Of a stretch of 64,000 bases of DNA, positions 34,243-42,525 are shown one piece after another. The DNA is taken from assembly GCF_025147485.1 (NCBI RefSeq), contig NZ_CP102263.1:1-64000 (forward strand). The letters run 5' to 3'. The notes under the pieces were generated by a model. That model did no database searches. It had not been told where the DNA came from and was given only the letters and a program-made list of their open reading frames with translations. Made by a program: the position numbers and the translations under genes. Each line of letters starts with the position of its first letter. The first letter of the stretch is position 1. Source of the stretch: Bacteroides uniformis. GTDB lineage: Bacteria; Bacteroidota; Bacteroidia; Bacteroidales; Bacteroidaceae.

Positions 34243-35697
34243 TTATTGTTGCAGGAAACCTTTACCTTTATCAGTAAGATAGTATTTCTGTTGCGGACTC
34301 TTGGAGCCTACGGGATAAAGTGAAAGGACCAAACCGGAATTTATTGCCGGATGGATATAGTTCTTTAAGAAATTCCTTTTATCTTTCATTCCCGTTTTCT
34401 CCATGATTTCTTTAGCAGAGAGAGTGTTGTTCCCAATAGCAGACAACAGTTTTCCTAACTGTGGGGTTACTGTGGGGTTACTATAGGGTTGCTGTGGGGT
34501 TGCTGTGGGGTCTTGTCCTACTGTAGTTCTTGTATAATGAAACACAATCCATACAGCATTGCCGTCGGTATGAAACTCCGGATCCGGAATACCGACACGG
34601 CGACATTCGTTTACCATAAGGGCTATGCCACGTCCCCAACTCTCCAATACTGCACTTTTGTACAGCACATTGGCTACTATCAGATTTTGTGGTTCGGAAT
34701 TGTGGCCACCCAACAGTTTCTCAATGGTAATATCAGGCGGAAATGTTCCGCTGTTTTCAATCTCCACGCGGTCATCATAGATAGCAATCCCGACTGAACT
34801 GCCGGGGCGATGGTAAACACGATGTGCAAAAGCATTTATGCAACATTCTCTCAATGCCTTATATGGCACATTCAGTTCCTCTTCTCTGTACAAACCTTCA
34901 ATTTTACCGGAAAGGGACAAATGCTTGAAGAAAAATGCCATTGCAGCATCCAGCAAGTTGAATATATTGCCTGTCACACGCTGATTATCTAAAAATTCAT
35001 CTTTTGTCGTTCCTTTGAACCGGGCTAAACGGAGCAGACATTGGGGATAATGGTAGAAGTTTCGTCCGAATAGGACAACGGAAGCATTGTTCAGCTTTCC
35101 ATCATTCAACAAGTCAAATTTTTCAAGGATGGTTCGGACATCCTCCTGCATAGAACCTTCCGGCAAACGTCCGCCTCTGATTCCTCCACGTACTGCGCCC
35201 AAGATTGCCGTTTCGTCAAGGTCGGATATTTTCAAGCCGGGATTTTGCATGGAATCCCAAGCATAGGTTCCGCCTCGCTGCATAACCAACAGGTTGTATA
35301 TACCCTGCGGCATGGCAGATGTAACGCTCTCTATCCGTTGATAAGCCCTCCCCTTATAGGTGAACGGGCGCATATATCGTTGTTCTTCCGCTGATAAAGC
35401 TATAACACTTTTGTTCGTTCCCGGAATGTCTGTATAGGATATATCAATGGTCGCAAACGGCTCGATTCGTCTGATGGTTTCAGCAATATCGCGCTTCGTC
35501 TTGTCGCTCACTTCCTGACCGATAATCTTTCCCTTGTCGGTTACACCGAACAGCACCGTGCCGCCCGTACCGTTCAAGAAGGCACAAAGAGTTTCAATTC
35601 CACGCTCCAACTGCCCGGTAGTTTCTTTGAACTCAACTGTCCCGCCTTCGGCTCCGGCAATCAGTCCATTCAATATTTCGAGGTTATCTATTTTCAT
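34243..35697 (-). CDS. AlbA_2 (Schlafen-like) and HATPase domain transcriptional regulator
   Basis: The 484 residues show an N-terminal AlbA_2/Schlafen domain (about 12-130; GGTVEFKETTGQLERGIETL, GTGGTVLFGVTDKGKIIG), a middle HATPase_c_4 fold (about 285-385; NAFAHRVYHRPGSSVGIAIY, ENSGTFPPDITIEKLLGGHN, GWGRGIALM-like ESWGRGIALMVNEC), and a C-terminal winged helix. This architecture is common in putative transcription regulators annotated as RecG-related. Many members sit in mobile or defence loci. A TAACTTTG promoter element lies just upstream. Confidence 0.85.
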   Translation of the reverse strand: MKIDNLEILNGLIAGAEGGTVEFKETTGQLERGIETLCAFLNGTGGTVLFGVTDKGKIIGQEVSDKTKRDIAETIRRIEPFATIDISYTDIPGTNKSVIALSAEEQRYMRPFTYKGRAYQRIESVTSAMPQGIYNLLVMQRGGTYAWDSMQNPGLKISDLDETAILGAVRGGIRGGRLPEGSMQEDVRTILEKFDLLNDGKLNNASVVLFGRNFYHYPQCLLRLARFKGTTKDEFLDNQRVTGNIFNLLDAAMAFFFKHLSLSGKIEGLYREEELNVPYKALRECCINAFAHRVYHRPGSSVGIAIYDDRVEIENSGTFPPDITIEKLLGGHNSEPQNLIVANVLYKSAVLESWGRGIALMVNECRRVGIPDPEFHTDGNAVWIVFHYTRTTVGQDPTATPQQPYSNPTVTPQLGKLLSAIGNNTLSAKEIMEKTGMKDKRNFLKNYIHPAINSGLVLSLYPVGSKSPQQKYYLTDKGKGFLQQ

Positions 35698-35717
35698 CCG
35701 TCATTGATTAATACTTG

Positions 35718-35725
35718 CAAAGTTA
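35718..35725 (-). promoter_or_regulatory. Promoter -7 element of the AlbA_2 gene
   Basis: TAACTTTG on the minus strand, 20 bases before the ATG at 35697. No good -33 box. Confidence 0.45.
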
Positions 35726-35825
35726 ATGATTTTAATCGGCTTTCCGGCAGATAATAGAGTGATTGTAAATGAAGAAGGATAAGAAACCGTATAATCCGGC
35801 CGCTTATCCTTTGTTTGGCATTCGT

Positions 35826-36437
35826 TTATCTCCTCATCCGCTCCAATTCATCGTCATGTCGCATCTTCGCGTTCAGTTTGTCCTGCATCTTTTCAAGGAA
35901 GTAGGTGCGACTGTCGCTTTTCCTGCGTTTGATGTCCGTATAGAAGCGGTAGCAGTCTTTGGACTCCACACCGAAAAAGGAATAGAGGACAGGGGCAAGC
36001 TCTTTCAGCGAAGCCTTGCCGCCATTGATGCAGCCGGTGGCGTAGAGGGCATAGATTAGTTCTACCAACTCGACGGCATTACCGGTCCATTGCAGGGCTG
36101 GGACTGTGGCTTTGGTTTCGGATGTGGATGTTAGTGGTGGCACGGAGGTAATTGCAGAAGCGGATACCATCTTCTGCATCTTTCGGATGAATGATAACGC
36201 CTTGCGGATATACACAGTGACGACATTCTCCTCCGATGCCGACAAGTTCTGCGGATGGTGCTGTAATTCGATTTCGGCAAAAGCCAACGCCACAATAATA
36301 TGCTTGGCATCATTGCCGCCGTAGCACAGGTTTATTACTTCCTGCACGAATCCGCCGTATGCCGTTTCCGTGCTACCGTTGTCTTTTCCGTTTATCAGGG
36401 CGAAAAACTGTGTTTCCGCCAATATGAGATGGTTCAT
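35826..36437 (-). CDS. rteC: RteC-like regulatory protein
   Basis: The 203 residues resemble RteC, the CTnDOT activator of the excision operon. The N-terminal half is helical; the C-terminal half matches the RteC winged-helix region (LQWTGNAVELVELIYALYA, INGGKASLKELAPVLYSFFG, CYRFYTDIKRRKSDSRTYFL). In CTnDOT, RteB switches on rteC and RteC then binds upstream of xis2c. Here it is two genes downstream of rteB, after a 245-base region with palindromes and a sigma-54-like site. Identity is inferred from domain and order. Confidence 0.82.
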   Translation of the reverse strand: MNHLILAETQFFALINGKDNGSTETAYGGFVQEVINLCYGGNDAKHIIVALAFAEIELQHHPQNLSASEENVVTVYIRKALSFIRKMQKMVSASAITSVPPLTSTSETKATVPALQWTGNAVELVELIYALYATGCINGGKASLKELAPVLYSFFGVESKDCYRFYTDIKRRKSDSRTYFLEKMQDKLNAKMRHDDELERMRR

Positions 36438-36470
36438 TATCTTTTCTGTTTTGAGGGTTTACACTTGTTT

Positions 36471-36490
36471 ATCAGTGTGCGCACACTGAT
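36471..36490. repeat. Perfect 20-base palindrome at the rteC 5' end
   Basis: ATCAGTGTGCGCACACTGAT is self-complementary over all 20 bases and starts 34 bases upstream of the rteC ATG. It would lie at or just after the start of transcription from the site at 36496-36509, an operator-like position, or form a hairpin in the leader. Confidence 0.6.
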
Positions 36491-36495
36491 ATATG

Positions 36496-36509
36496 GGCAA
36501 ATCATAGCC
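36496..36509 (-). promoter_or_regulatory. Sigma-54-like -24/-12 site upstream of rteC
   Basis: On the minus strand GGGCTATGATTTGC has GG, ten bases, GC, with TTTGC at the -12 side. The -24 side departs from TGGCAC, so this is a partial match only. RteB carries GAFTGA, the sigma-54 contact motif, and palindromes lie 100-185 bases upstream, the usual enhancer distance. Confidence 0.35.
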
Positions 36510-36570
36510 CTAAACACGAGAAAAGATTGTGAGAAAATTGTACTACATTGTTTTTCAGAAAGATAAAATT

Positions 36571-36578
36571 CAAAAATA
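36571..36578 (-). promoter_or_regulatory. Alternative -7 element upstream of rteC
   Basis: TATTTTTG on the minus strand fits TAnnTTTG, without a -33 box. If used, the palindromes at 36611-36680 would lie at about -45 to -115, an ordinary activator position. Confidence 0.35.
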
Positions 36579-36610
36579 ATTTTATCCTTGATTGCATCCC
36601 TTGTGAAATG

Positions 36611-36680
36611 TGTTCAGATTCTGAACATGTGTTCACTTTCTGAACACGGAAATTCCGCCAAGATGTTCATAATCTGAACA
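36611..36680. promoter_or_regulatory. Three-copy palindromic operator array upstream of rteC
   Basis: TGTTCA-N5-TGAACA occurs three times: 36611-36627 (spacer GATTC), 36630-36646 (CTTTC) and 36664-36680 (TAATC). All twelve half-site bases are identical in every copy. The last copy ends two bases from the DHFR-like stop codon. They are good candidates for RteB binding sites or for another dimeric regulator. Confidence 0.75.
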
Positions 36681-36682
36681 TT

Positions 36683-37096
36683 TTATGCCCGTGGCTCTTT
36701 ATGATAGGTAAGCCGGATTACTCCGTCCCTATAAGTTTTGTTCTCCATAAGCCGCCAGTCATTCATAGGTAGTGCTGACTTGAAAAAATGCGCTCCGTTT
36801 CCGTCGATGGTTGGAACAACGTATAGTATGATTTCATCTATCACGTTCATCCGTAACAGTCCGTTGGCATATTCGGTATTCCCGGCAGTTACTTCCAACA
36901 AATGGCAAATGCTTCCACCTTCCTCTCTCCATTCTTGAAGCACGGATACCGAATAGTCGGATGTCAGCTTATACAGGGCATTGGCACGTATTTCATCCAT
37001 ACCGTAATCTTCGGTTTGAAGCAACCGCTTCCGGGGATGCAGTTTCATCGGACAGCCATCTATTGAGATAACGGCAAGTAATTGTATTTTCGCCAT
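36683..37096 (-). CDS. Dihydrofolate reductase/RibD C-terminal-like protein
   Basis: The 137 residues match the RibD C-terminal/DHFR-like fold (MAKIQLLAVISIDGC start, ICHLLEVTAGNTEYANGLLRM, IDEIILYVVPTIDGNGAHFF). It lacks enough conserved folate-site features to be called a trimethoprim-resistance DHFR. The start at 37094-37096 is chosen because the longer frame to 37231 runs through the terminator hairpin at 37126-37155. It lies between rteB and rteC. A structured leader with a terminator precedes it, so it may be under attenuation. Confidence 0.75.
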   Translation of the reverse strand: MAKIQLLAVISIDGCPMKLHPRKRLLQTEDYGMDEIRANALYKLTSDYSVSVLQEWREEGGSICHLLEVTAGNTEYANGLLRMNVIDEIILYVVPTIDGNGAHFFKSALPMNDWRLMENKTYRDGVIRLTYHKEPRA

Positions 37097-37125
37097 AACG
37101 TATTTCCTTTCCTTTTTGGCGAGGC

Positions 37126-37155
37126 AAAAAAGTAGCGTGCAATTCACACTACTTT
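37126..37155 (-). terminator. Terminator/attenuator before the DHFR-like gene
   Basis: On the minus strand AAAGTAG pairs with CTACTTT (7 bases, extended by GTG/CAC after a mismatch) and runs straight into a T tract. It lies 30 bases before the DHFR-like ATG and after the long stem-loop, the arrangement of a transcription attenuator. Confidence 0.65.
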
Positions 37156-37166
37156 CAAGCGATGGC

Positions 37167-37262
37167 TCTGGTAAAGCCTTTACGGAGAGTACGTGAATGC
37201 ACGCTATGCGTAGGCATAGCATAAGCATCACGCAATCGTCTCCGTAGTTTCAATTTACCAGA
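37167..37262 (-). promoter_or_regulatory. Long nested stem-loop in the leader of the DHFR-like gene
   Basis: Four stacked stems fold one 96-base hairpin: TCTGGTAAA (37167-37175) with TTTACCAGA (37254-37262); TACGGAGA (37181-37188) with TCTCCGTA (37239-37246); CGTG/CACG plus ATGC/GCAT (37192-37200, 37225-37232); and GCTATGC (37203-37209) with GCATAGC (37214-37220) around a 4-base loop. I do not recognise a known riboswitch. Confidence 0.65.
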
Positions 37263-37348
37263 TTTTCGCTCGAAACGCCTTGCGGTCTTATGTCTATATC
37301 ATCGGCGAAAAGTTACCCAATCGCCTGCTATTTTCTGAAATACAATTG

Positions 37349-37356
37349 CAAAGTTA
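37349..37356 (-). promoter_or_regulatory. Promoter -7 element for the structured leader
   Basis: TAACTTTG on the minus strand just after the rteB stop. A start near 37343 would give a leader of about 245 bases through the long stem-loop and the terminator. No clear -33 box. Confidence 0.45.
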
Positions 37357-37388
37357 ATCAATTATTGCCATTTACAGCCATACTCCGG

Positions 37389-38696
37389 TCAGTTTTCTTC
37401 ATTCAATCCATATTCTACCAATTTATTATACAGCGTTGTCCTGCCGATACCCAGTATCTTTGCAGCCATTTTCTTGTTACCGGCTGCTTGTTTCAAAGCA
37501 CGCAGGATACGTCCTCTTTCTTCATCCCCGCTCTTCAATGTAAAACAAGCGGAAGTAGCGGACGGTTCATTGTCAAGTTCCAAATCGGCTTCGGTTATCA
37601 TATCGCCTTCTGATTGCAGGACTGCCGTCTGTATCTTCTGTTTCAACTCGCGCACGTTGCCCGGCCACGCATGGGCGAGCAGGGCATTACGGGCAGATGC
37701 GGCAAAACCTTTTACTTCACGTTCCAACTCACGGTTTGCCATTTCACGGAAGAACTCGGCCAATGGCATGATGTCTTCCGGGCAGTCGCGCAAGGGCGGC
37801 ATGGTTATCACATACTCCTGCAAGCGATAGAGCAAATCCTGCCGGAACCGCTTTTCCGTTACGGCTTTCTGCAAATCCTCGTTGGTTGCAGCCACTATCC
37901 TCACGTTGGCTGTTTTGTCCTCCTTTGCTCCGACGGGACGGTAACGGCGTTCCTGTATGGCGCGGAGCAGCATCTGTTGCATCTCCATTGTTAGGTTGCC
38001 CACTTCGTCAAGGAACAGCGTGCCGCCATCCGCTTCCAGAAAATACCCCGTCTTGTTTGCTTCGGCACCCGTAAACGCGCCCTTGACGTGTCCGAAGAAG
38101 GCGGATTGTATCAATGACGGGGACAAGGCTCCGCAGTCCACTGCCACAAAAGGTTTATCGGCAAGTTTGCTTTGTTGGTGTATATGTTGTGCGATATGTT
38201 CCTTGCCCGTACCGTTCTCGCCCAGTATCAGCACGCTCATCCGGGTGGTGGCTACAAGGCGCACACGTTTCTTGATTTTCTGATAGGCTTCGCCCTGCCG
38301 GACGAATATCGGAATGTTCCATTGTAGTCGCTTTTCATGTTCTTTTTGCAGGGTGCGGATAAGCGGTATCAGTTTATCCTCCAACAACTGTTTCTGTATG
38401 TAATCCTTTGAGCCGAGCTTCATACTTTCCACTGCCGTATGCACCTCCCCGTAATTGGTCATAACGATAAACACCTGTTGTTTGTCGTTGGCACGCATCC
38501 ACCGTAACAACTCTATGCTTTCACCGTCGGGGAGGCGTAGGTCGGCAACGACAATATCATCCACCTCTGACTTTACCAATAGTTTCTTGGCAGTGGCAAG
38601 ATTATATGCCGACATAGTATCGAAGCTGTCTTTCTTCAGCAGGTTGCAGACATAATCGTTATAGACGGGGTTGTCCTCAATCACAAATACTTTCAT
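37389..38696 (-). CDS. rteB: Response regulator RteB (NtrC-type)
   Basis: RteB (435 residues) is the AAA+ response regulator paired with RteA. The start MKVFVIEDNP at 38694-38696 is the normal receiver N-terminus; the upstream ATG would add nine residues. The receiver domain has D52 as phosphorylation site (VADLRLPDG), the AAA+ domain has Walker A GENGTGKE (159-166) and the sigma-54 contact motif GAFTGA (206-211), and a Fis-type helix-turn-helix ends the protein (MAAKILGIGRTTLYNKL). It overlaps rteA by 20 bases. In CTnDOT it activates rteC. Confidence 0.93.
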   Translation of the reverse strand: MKVFVIEDNPVYNDYVCNLLKKDSFDTMSAYNLATAKKLLVKSEVDDIVVADLRLPDGESIELLRWMRANDKQQVFIVMTNYGEVHTAVESMKLGSKDYIQKQLLEDKLIPLIRTLQKEHEKRLQWNIPIFVRQGEAYQKIKKRVRLVATTRMSVLILGENGTGKEHIAQHIHQQSKLADKPFVAVDCGALSPSLIQSAFFGHVKGAFTGAEANKTGYFLEADGGTLFLDEVGNLTMEMQQMLLRAIQERRYRPVGAKEDKTANVRIVAATNEDLQKAVTEKRFRQDLLYRLQEYVITMPPLRDCPEDIMPLAEFFREMANRELEREVKGFAASARNALLAHAWPGNVRELKQKIQTAVLQSEGDMITEADLELDNEPSATSACFTLKSGDEERGRILRALKQAAGNKKMAAKILGIGRTTLYNKLVEYGLNEEN

Positions 38697-41022
38697 CCGA
38701 CAACCTCCTTTCCTTTTGCGCAAGTTCTATGATAACTGTTCCCATACGAAGCATGGCATCCACGCATTTCCGCAATTCCATTTCGGAACATTCAGATTCT
38801 TGATGCAGCAGTTCATACAGGTTCCACAAGGGTTTGTCAGCACGGATAACAGCCCATGAACTTCGCTGACGGTGTATCCATTCGTCCAACGCCTTGCGGT
38901 CATTCCTCTCCATGATTTCCCGGACAGCCTGCATATCCTTTTCTGTTTCGGTTATCAAACGGTCGAGCATCGCCCGTTTGTCACCATATGCAAGCAGAGA
39001 GGACAAGTCGGGAAGTTCATCCTTGTCCGTACTTGTCAAAAGGCATTTGTCTGATACAGCAACCAGTTCGGAAATGGAAAATGGCTTGAACAGGCAGGCG
39101 GTAAATCCATTTTCCAACAGCTCCTCTTCGCTGCAACTGCCGGAGGCGGTCGCCACGACAATGGGAATCTCTTTCGAGTTGCTGACACTTGACGAGCGTA
39201 ACAACTCCAACACCTCATAGCCGTTAATCTCCGGCATCTTCATATCGGTTATCATGAGGTCGTATGTGTGCTGCCGCATGGCTTCCATTGCATCGCCAAT
39301 AGTGGTGAACGTGTCGCAATGCACACCTATACCAGCATACATTTCCTTTGTCATGGATAATACCATCGGATTGTCGTCCAATACGATGACAGAATAAGGT
39401 CTTTCTATATGAGCCAGACTTTCTGCGGCTGTCTGTTCTTCAATACCAATATCGGCAGTGTTCATTGGCAACTCCACAGTAAAACGACTGCCTTCTCCTT
39501 TTTCGCTTTCCAAGCGTATAGTGCCGCCAAGCATCCCGACTATCTGTTTCACAATGCTTAACCCCAATCCGAAACCGTCTTGCGTGGCGGCGTTGGAAAG
39601 CCGCTCGAACGCTCCGAACACTCGCTGTTGTTCTTCCGCACTCATGCCGGTTCCGGTGTCCTCTACTACAAGGGTCAGCCTATTGCCGTCATAGCTTATG
39701 ACAAGTGAAACGCTTCCGGCATTCGTGAACTTGACGGCATTGCCCAGCAGGTTGTCGCATATCTGTATGATGCGCTCCTTGTCGCCATTCAGGATAATAC
39801 CCTCCGGGCACTCGATGGTAAGTTTAAGATCTTTTGCTTCTGCTTGTTGCGTAAACTCCGTTTGCAACAGCTCCGCGATGTTTTCCAAACGAAACGGACG
39901 GACATTCGCCTGTTCCTTGCCGCTGTCCAAGCGGAAGAAGTCAAGCAGGGAGTTGAGCATGTCGGTCATTCTCTTGGAGGCTTGCAGGATATTGTCCGCA
40001 TAACCGCTTATCTTTTCTTCTTCGTTGTCCTGCATCAGTTCCGCATATCCATGTATGGCAGTCAGTGGTGTGCGTAGCTCGTGGGTGATGGTGTGCATCG
40101 CTTTCTTGCGTGAGGCTATCAACGATTCGTTTTGTTTTACGGACTTTTGCAGTTGCCCGATTAAATCTGTTGTCTTACGTTTGTACTGCTTGATGCGGGT
40201 GGCATAGCGGTGAATGATGATGTATGAAATAATGAGCAACAGCAGCATGACACCCGTTATGATACCTACCTGCAAGAACGACTTTTCACGCATAGCGGAT
40301 ATTTCCGCCTCACGTTCCTGCAAGTCAGCCTGCACCTTGTGGTCCATCTGCTGGATAAGGGTTTGCAGTTGGCGGTTCAGTTCCGCATTGCGGCTGGCAA
40401 GGCTGTCGGCATATTCCGACAGACGATGGCTTTGGGCACGTTGTTGCGCTATCATATCACGGTTCAGTGTGTAGAGCATCGTGGTGGTCGTCGTCGGAGG
40501 TGCTTCCTGTTTCTTGCCGAACAACCCGAGAAAACCTTTCCTCCTCTGTTTCTTCGGCTCTTCCTGCCTGCTCGTTTGCACTATCACCGGCACCTGCTTG
40601 GCTATCCGGCGGTTGATATCCGCCTGTTGTTCCAGAGCCTCCATGATGGCGCACAGCCGCTTTTCCTTGTCCTCCAGCAAGTGGCGCACGCTGTCTATGC
40701 GCACCGATTCGTAATGGCTCTTGAAGCGGCAAAGCATACTATCCACCGTCATCCGTTGCCGCCGGTATGCCGCCACATCCTTATCGTCCCATTCCAGCAC
40801 CGACTCGCCCAAAAGAGACAACTCCACCACACCCACATACGCATCGTGTGTTTCCTTGCGGAAGCGGTTGATTTCACGGTTCTCCCGTTCCAGCAACTCC
40901 AAGTCGCGCCATTCTCCGAGCCACGTGCAGATGATGCCGCCCACCAGCAGGACTATCAACAGATAGCCTGCGGCAAGCATCTTGCGGAAATGCTTGGTAG
41001 TGGTAACGAATTGTTCGCTCAT
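38677..41022 (-). CDS. rteA: Hybrid sensor histidine kinase RteA
   Basis: RteA (781 residues) has membrane helices at about 14-34 and 250-272 flanking a coiled periplasmic sensor domain, then HisKA with H314 in THELRTPLTA, an HATPase domain (GFGLGLSIVKQIVGML), a receiver domain with LMITDMKMPEING, and a C-terminal Hpt-like part (LDEWIHRQRSSWAVIRA). It would phosphorylate RteB. In CTnDOT rteA follows tetQ; here its upstream neighbour is a 42-codon relic of a similar kinase and a DUF2589 cassette. Confidence 0.93.
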   Translation of the reverse strand: MSEQFVTTTKHFRKMLAAGYLLIVLLVGGIICTWLGEWRDLELLERENREINRFRKETHDAYVGVVELSLLGESVLEWDDKDVAAYRRQRMTVDSMLCRFKSHYESVRIDSVRHLLEDKEKRLCAIMEALEQQADINRRIAKQVPVIVQTSRQEEPKKQRRKGFLGLFGKKQEAPPTTTTTMLYTLNRDMIAQQRAQSHRLSEYADSLASRNAELNRQLQTLIQQMDHKVQADLQEREAEISAMREKSFLQVGIITGVMLLLLIISYIIIHRYATRIKQYKRKTTDLIGQLQKSVKQNESLIASRKKAMHTITHELRTPLTAIHGYAELMQDNEEEKISGYADNILQASKRMTDMLNSLLDFFRLDSGKEQANVRPFRLENIAELLQTEFTQQAEAKDLKLTIECPEGIILNGDKERIIQICDNLLGNAVKFTNAGSVSLVISYDGNRLTLVVEDTGTGMSAEEQQRVFGAFERLSNAATQDGFGLGLSIVKQIVGMLGGTIRLESEKGEGSRFTVELPMNTADIGIEEQTAAESLAHIERPYSVIVLDDNPMVLSMTKEMYAGIGVHCDTFTTIGDAMEAMRQHTYDLMITDMKMPEINGYEVLELLRSSSVSNSKEIPIVVATASGSCSEEELLENGFTACLFKPFSISELVAVSDKCLLTSTDKDELPDLSSLLAYGDKRAMLDRLITETEKDMQAVREIMERNDRKALDEWIHRQRSSWAVIRADKPLWNLYELLHQESECSEMELRKCVDAMLRMGTVIIELAQKERRLSDESICD

Positions 41023-41043
41023 TTGCTGTTTGTGTAAATACCG

Positions 41044-41172
41044 TTATTTAAAATACGCATATAGGTCGTGGAACTTCGCAGGTTCATGGATGAGAATGGC
41101 GGCCATGCTGCCTATGACCGCCACCAGAATTATATATCCGAATAGAATTCTACTCCTCAATGAAACAACCAT
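41044..41172 (-). pseudogene. 42-codon N-terminal relic of a second RteA-like sensor kinase
   Basis: The short frame begins MVVSLRSRILFGYIILVAV and continues with an IGSMAAILIHE segment, then ends after a divergent tail (FHDLYAYFK). From memory of the family this is the N-terminal membrane helix of other ICE hybrid kinases paired with AAA+ regulators, not of the rteA gene next to it. It stops 21 bases before rteA. It may be a recombination scar, or a real one-helix membrane peptide. Confidence 0.5.
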
Positions 41173-41201
41173 TCTTCCCTTATTTACAATTGTTATAATT
41201 A

Positions 41202-41795
41202 TTAAGGCATCTGACCACCGGCGATAGGTGGAATTTCTGTTAGTATGGGATTTCTCGGGATTGAGTTAAAAATTCTTTGGCCACGTATGGCTTGACTTGG
41301 AGGAGCGTTTTCATTTACATCAAGCCGATAACATCTATCGTTAAATGTTATAATTCCCCAAATACCAATGGTTCCTGGGATTCTCGCCAATCCTTCAGTA
41401 GGTTTAAAAAGAACAACATTATCTATTATTCGATTTTTAACCGCCCGATTCCATGATGTTTTAATACTATTGTTAGGCGTTGGAATATGAGCAACATACC
41501 TAATGCCATTGTGCCTAAAACTGGCCATATAACACCCCGAAAAACCTGAACTTAAAGTATCTATGCCATTTGAAGCAACGACTGCTATTCTATCCGCAAT
41601 ATATATGACACAGGCGTAGTCTAATCTAAGAAAACGATAGTTACGGGTATATCCTTTTATTTGAAATGTCAAATTACTTTGCGTGAAAATCGGAGGGGTC
41701 AAACCTACATTATAAATATTTTGATAATGAAACCGTGCAATATTTGTCATTACTGCTTGACTGTTTGGCAATCTTAATGCTTGAATCAAATTCAT
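41202..41795 (-). CDS. Unknown protein of the DUF2589 cassette, 197 residues
   Basis: I do not recognise a family. The protein is beta-rich with many aromatic residues, no signal peptide and no membrane segment. The most conserved-looking block is FSGCYMASFRHNGIRYVAHI, with C88 and H103 spaced as they could be in a cysteine-histidine active site, followed by an aromatic-rich IGIWGIITFNDRCYRLDV stretch and a proline-rich tail. It is AT-rich compared with the fimbrial genes upstream and starts four bases after the DUF2589 stop, so it is the last gene of that set. Confidence 0.7.
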   Translation of the reverse strand: MNLIQALRLPNSQAVMTNIARFHYQNIYNVGLTPPIFTQSNLTFQIKGYTRNYRFLRLDYACVIYIADRIAVVASNGIDTLSSGFSGCYMASFRHNGIRYVAHIPTPNNSIKTSWNRAVKNRIIDNVVLFKPTEGLARIPGTIGIWGIITFNDRCYRLDVNENAPPSQAIRGQRIFNSIPRNPILTEIPPIAGGQMP

Positions 41796-41799
41796 ATAT

Positions 41800-42504
41800 T
41801 TACTTACTGTTACTTTCGTTTGTTATAGGCTCGATACATGATGCCATTATATCCATCAGTTTAGACAGACCTTCGGTCTGCGGCTGCTGACTGGCTGTCA
41901 CATGTATCTGGTATTTTGCCGTTTGGTTGGTCATGCGGGTGTTCTCGCGGGCGGTCGTGACTTTGCCGCTGATTTCCGCATTTATAAACCAATGTTTTGC
42001 AGAAGCTTTTGCCTCTACTTCTGCGTCGGTAGTGCTTTTTACGTTTGATGTATCGGTAACCTCCATCTGGAAATCGACATCCACGCGATCTATGAGCAGG
42101 GAAGGAATAGGCACCAATCCTATAAACGGAGCCTTGACACTTTGTGACATTGTTGTCATTTTTCCATCCTGCTGTATCGGTCTTTCGACATCGAATTCCA
42201 ATATACGCGCTTTATTGCCGCTTTTACCATCAAATGCAATTTGCTGGTAGAAATTCCATGCTGTCGCTGCCAATTCCTGTTGTGCTTCGGCTGCTGCAAT
42301 AAGTGGAGCTGCAATAAGTTCCCGCATGGGAAGCCCCTTGAATTTGTCAGTCACGTTTGAATCTGCTTTAAGAACTGGAGAAGTTTCTCTGTTTTGAGTC
42401 TCTTCCAATGCAGCGGAGATAATTTCTTTCGCCTGTCCGCTTACATTTTCATTCAAGTTTTCCGCATTTTCTTGTTGCCCTTGGTTCTTTATTTCTTCTG
42501 CCAT
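41800..42504 (-). CDS. DUF2589 protein, long form
   Basis: The 234 residues match DUF2589. The hallmark LPMRELIAAPL is at 58-68, followed by helices (AQQELAATAWNFYQQI) and a beta domain (ILEFDVERPI, PFIGLVPIPSLLIDRVDVDF). The N-terminal 50 residues are disordered and Q/E/N-rich. I know no established function for DUF2589. It lies between a shorter DUF2589 gene and the 197-residue gene with gaps of 21 and 4 bases, so the three are surely one operon. Confidence 0.82.
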   Translation of the reverse strand: MAEEIKNQGQQENAENLNENVSGQAKEIISAALEETQNRETSPVLKADSNVTDKFKGLPMRELIAAPLIAAAEAQQELAATAWNFYQQIAFDGKSGNKARILEFDVERPIQQDGKMTTMSQSVKAPFIGLVPIPSLLIDRVDVDFQMEVTDTSNVKSTTDAEVEAKASAKHWFINAEISGKVTTARENTRMTNQTAKYQIHVTASQQPQTEGLSKLMDIMASCIEPITNESNSK

Positions 42505-42525
42505 AACATTTGAATTTTAAAATTG

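Noticed and set aside
36683..37096. Trimethoprim-resistance dihydrofolate reductase
   Set aside because: The fold is RibD/DHFR-like but short and divergent, without the folate-site residues expected for a resistance enzyme.
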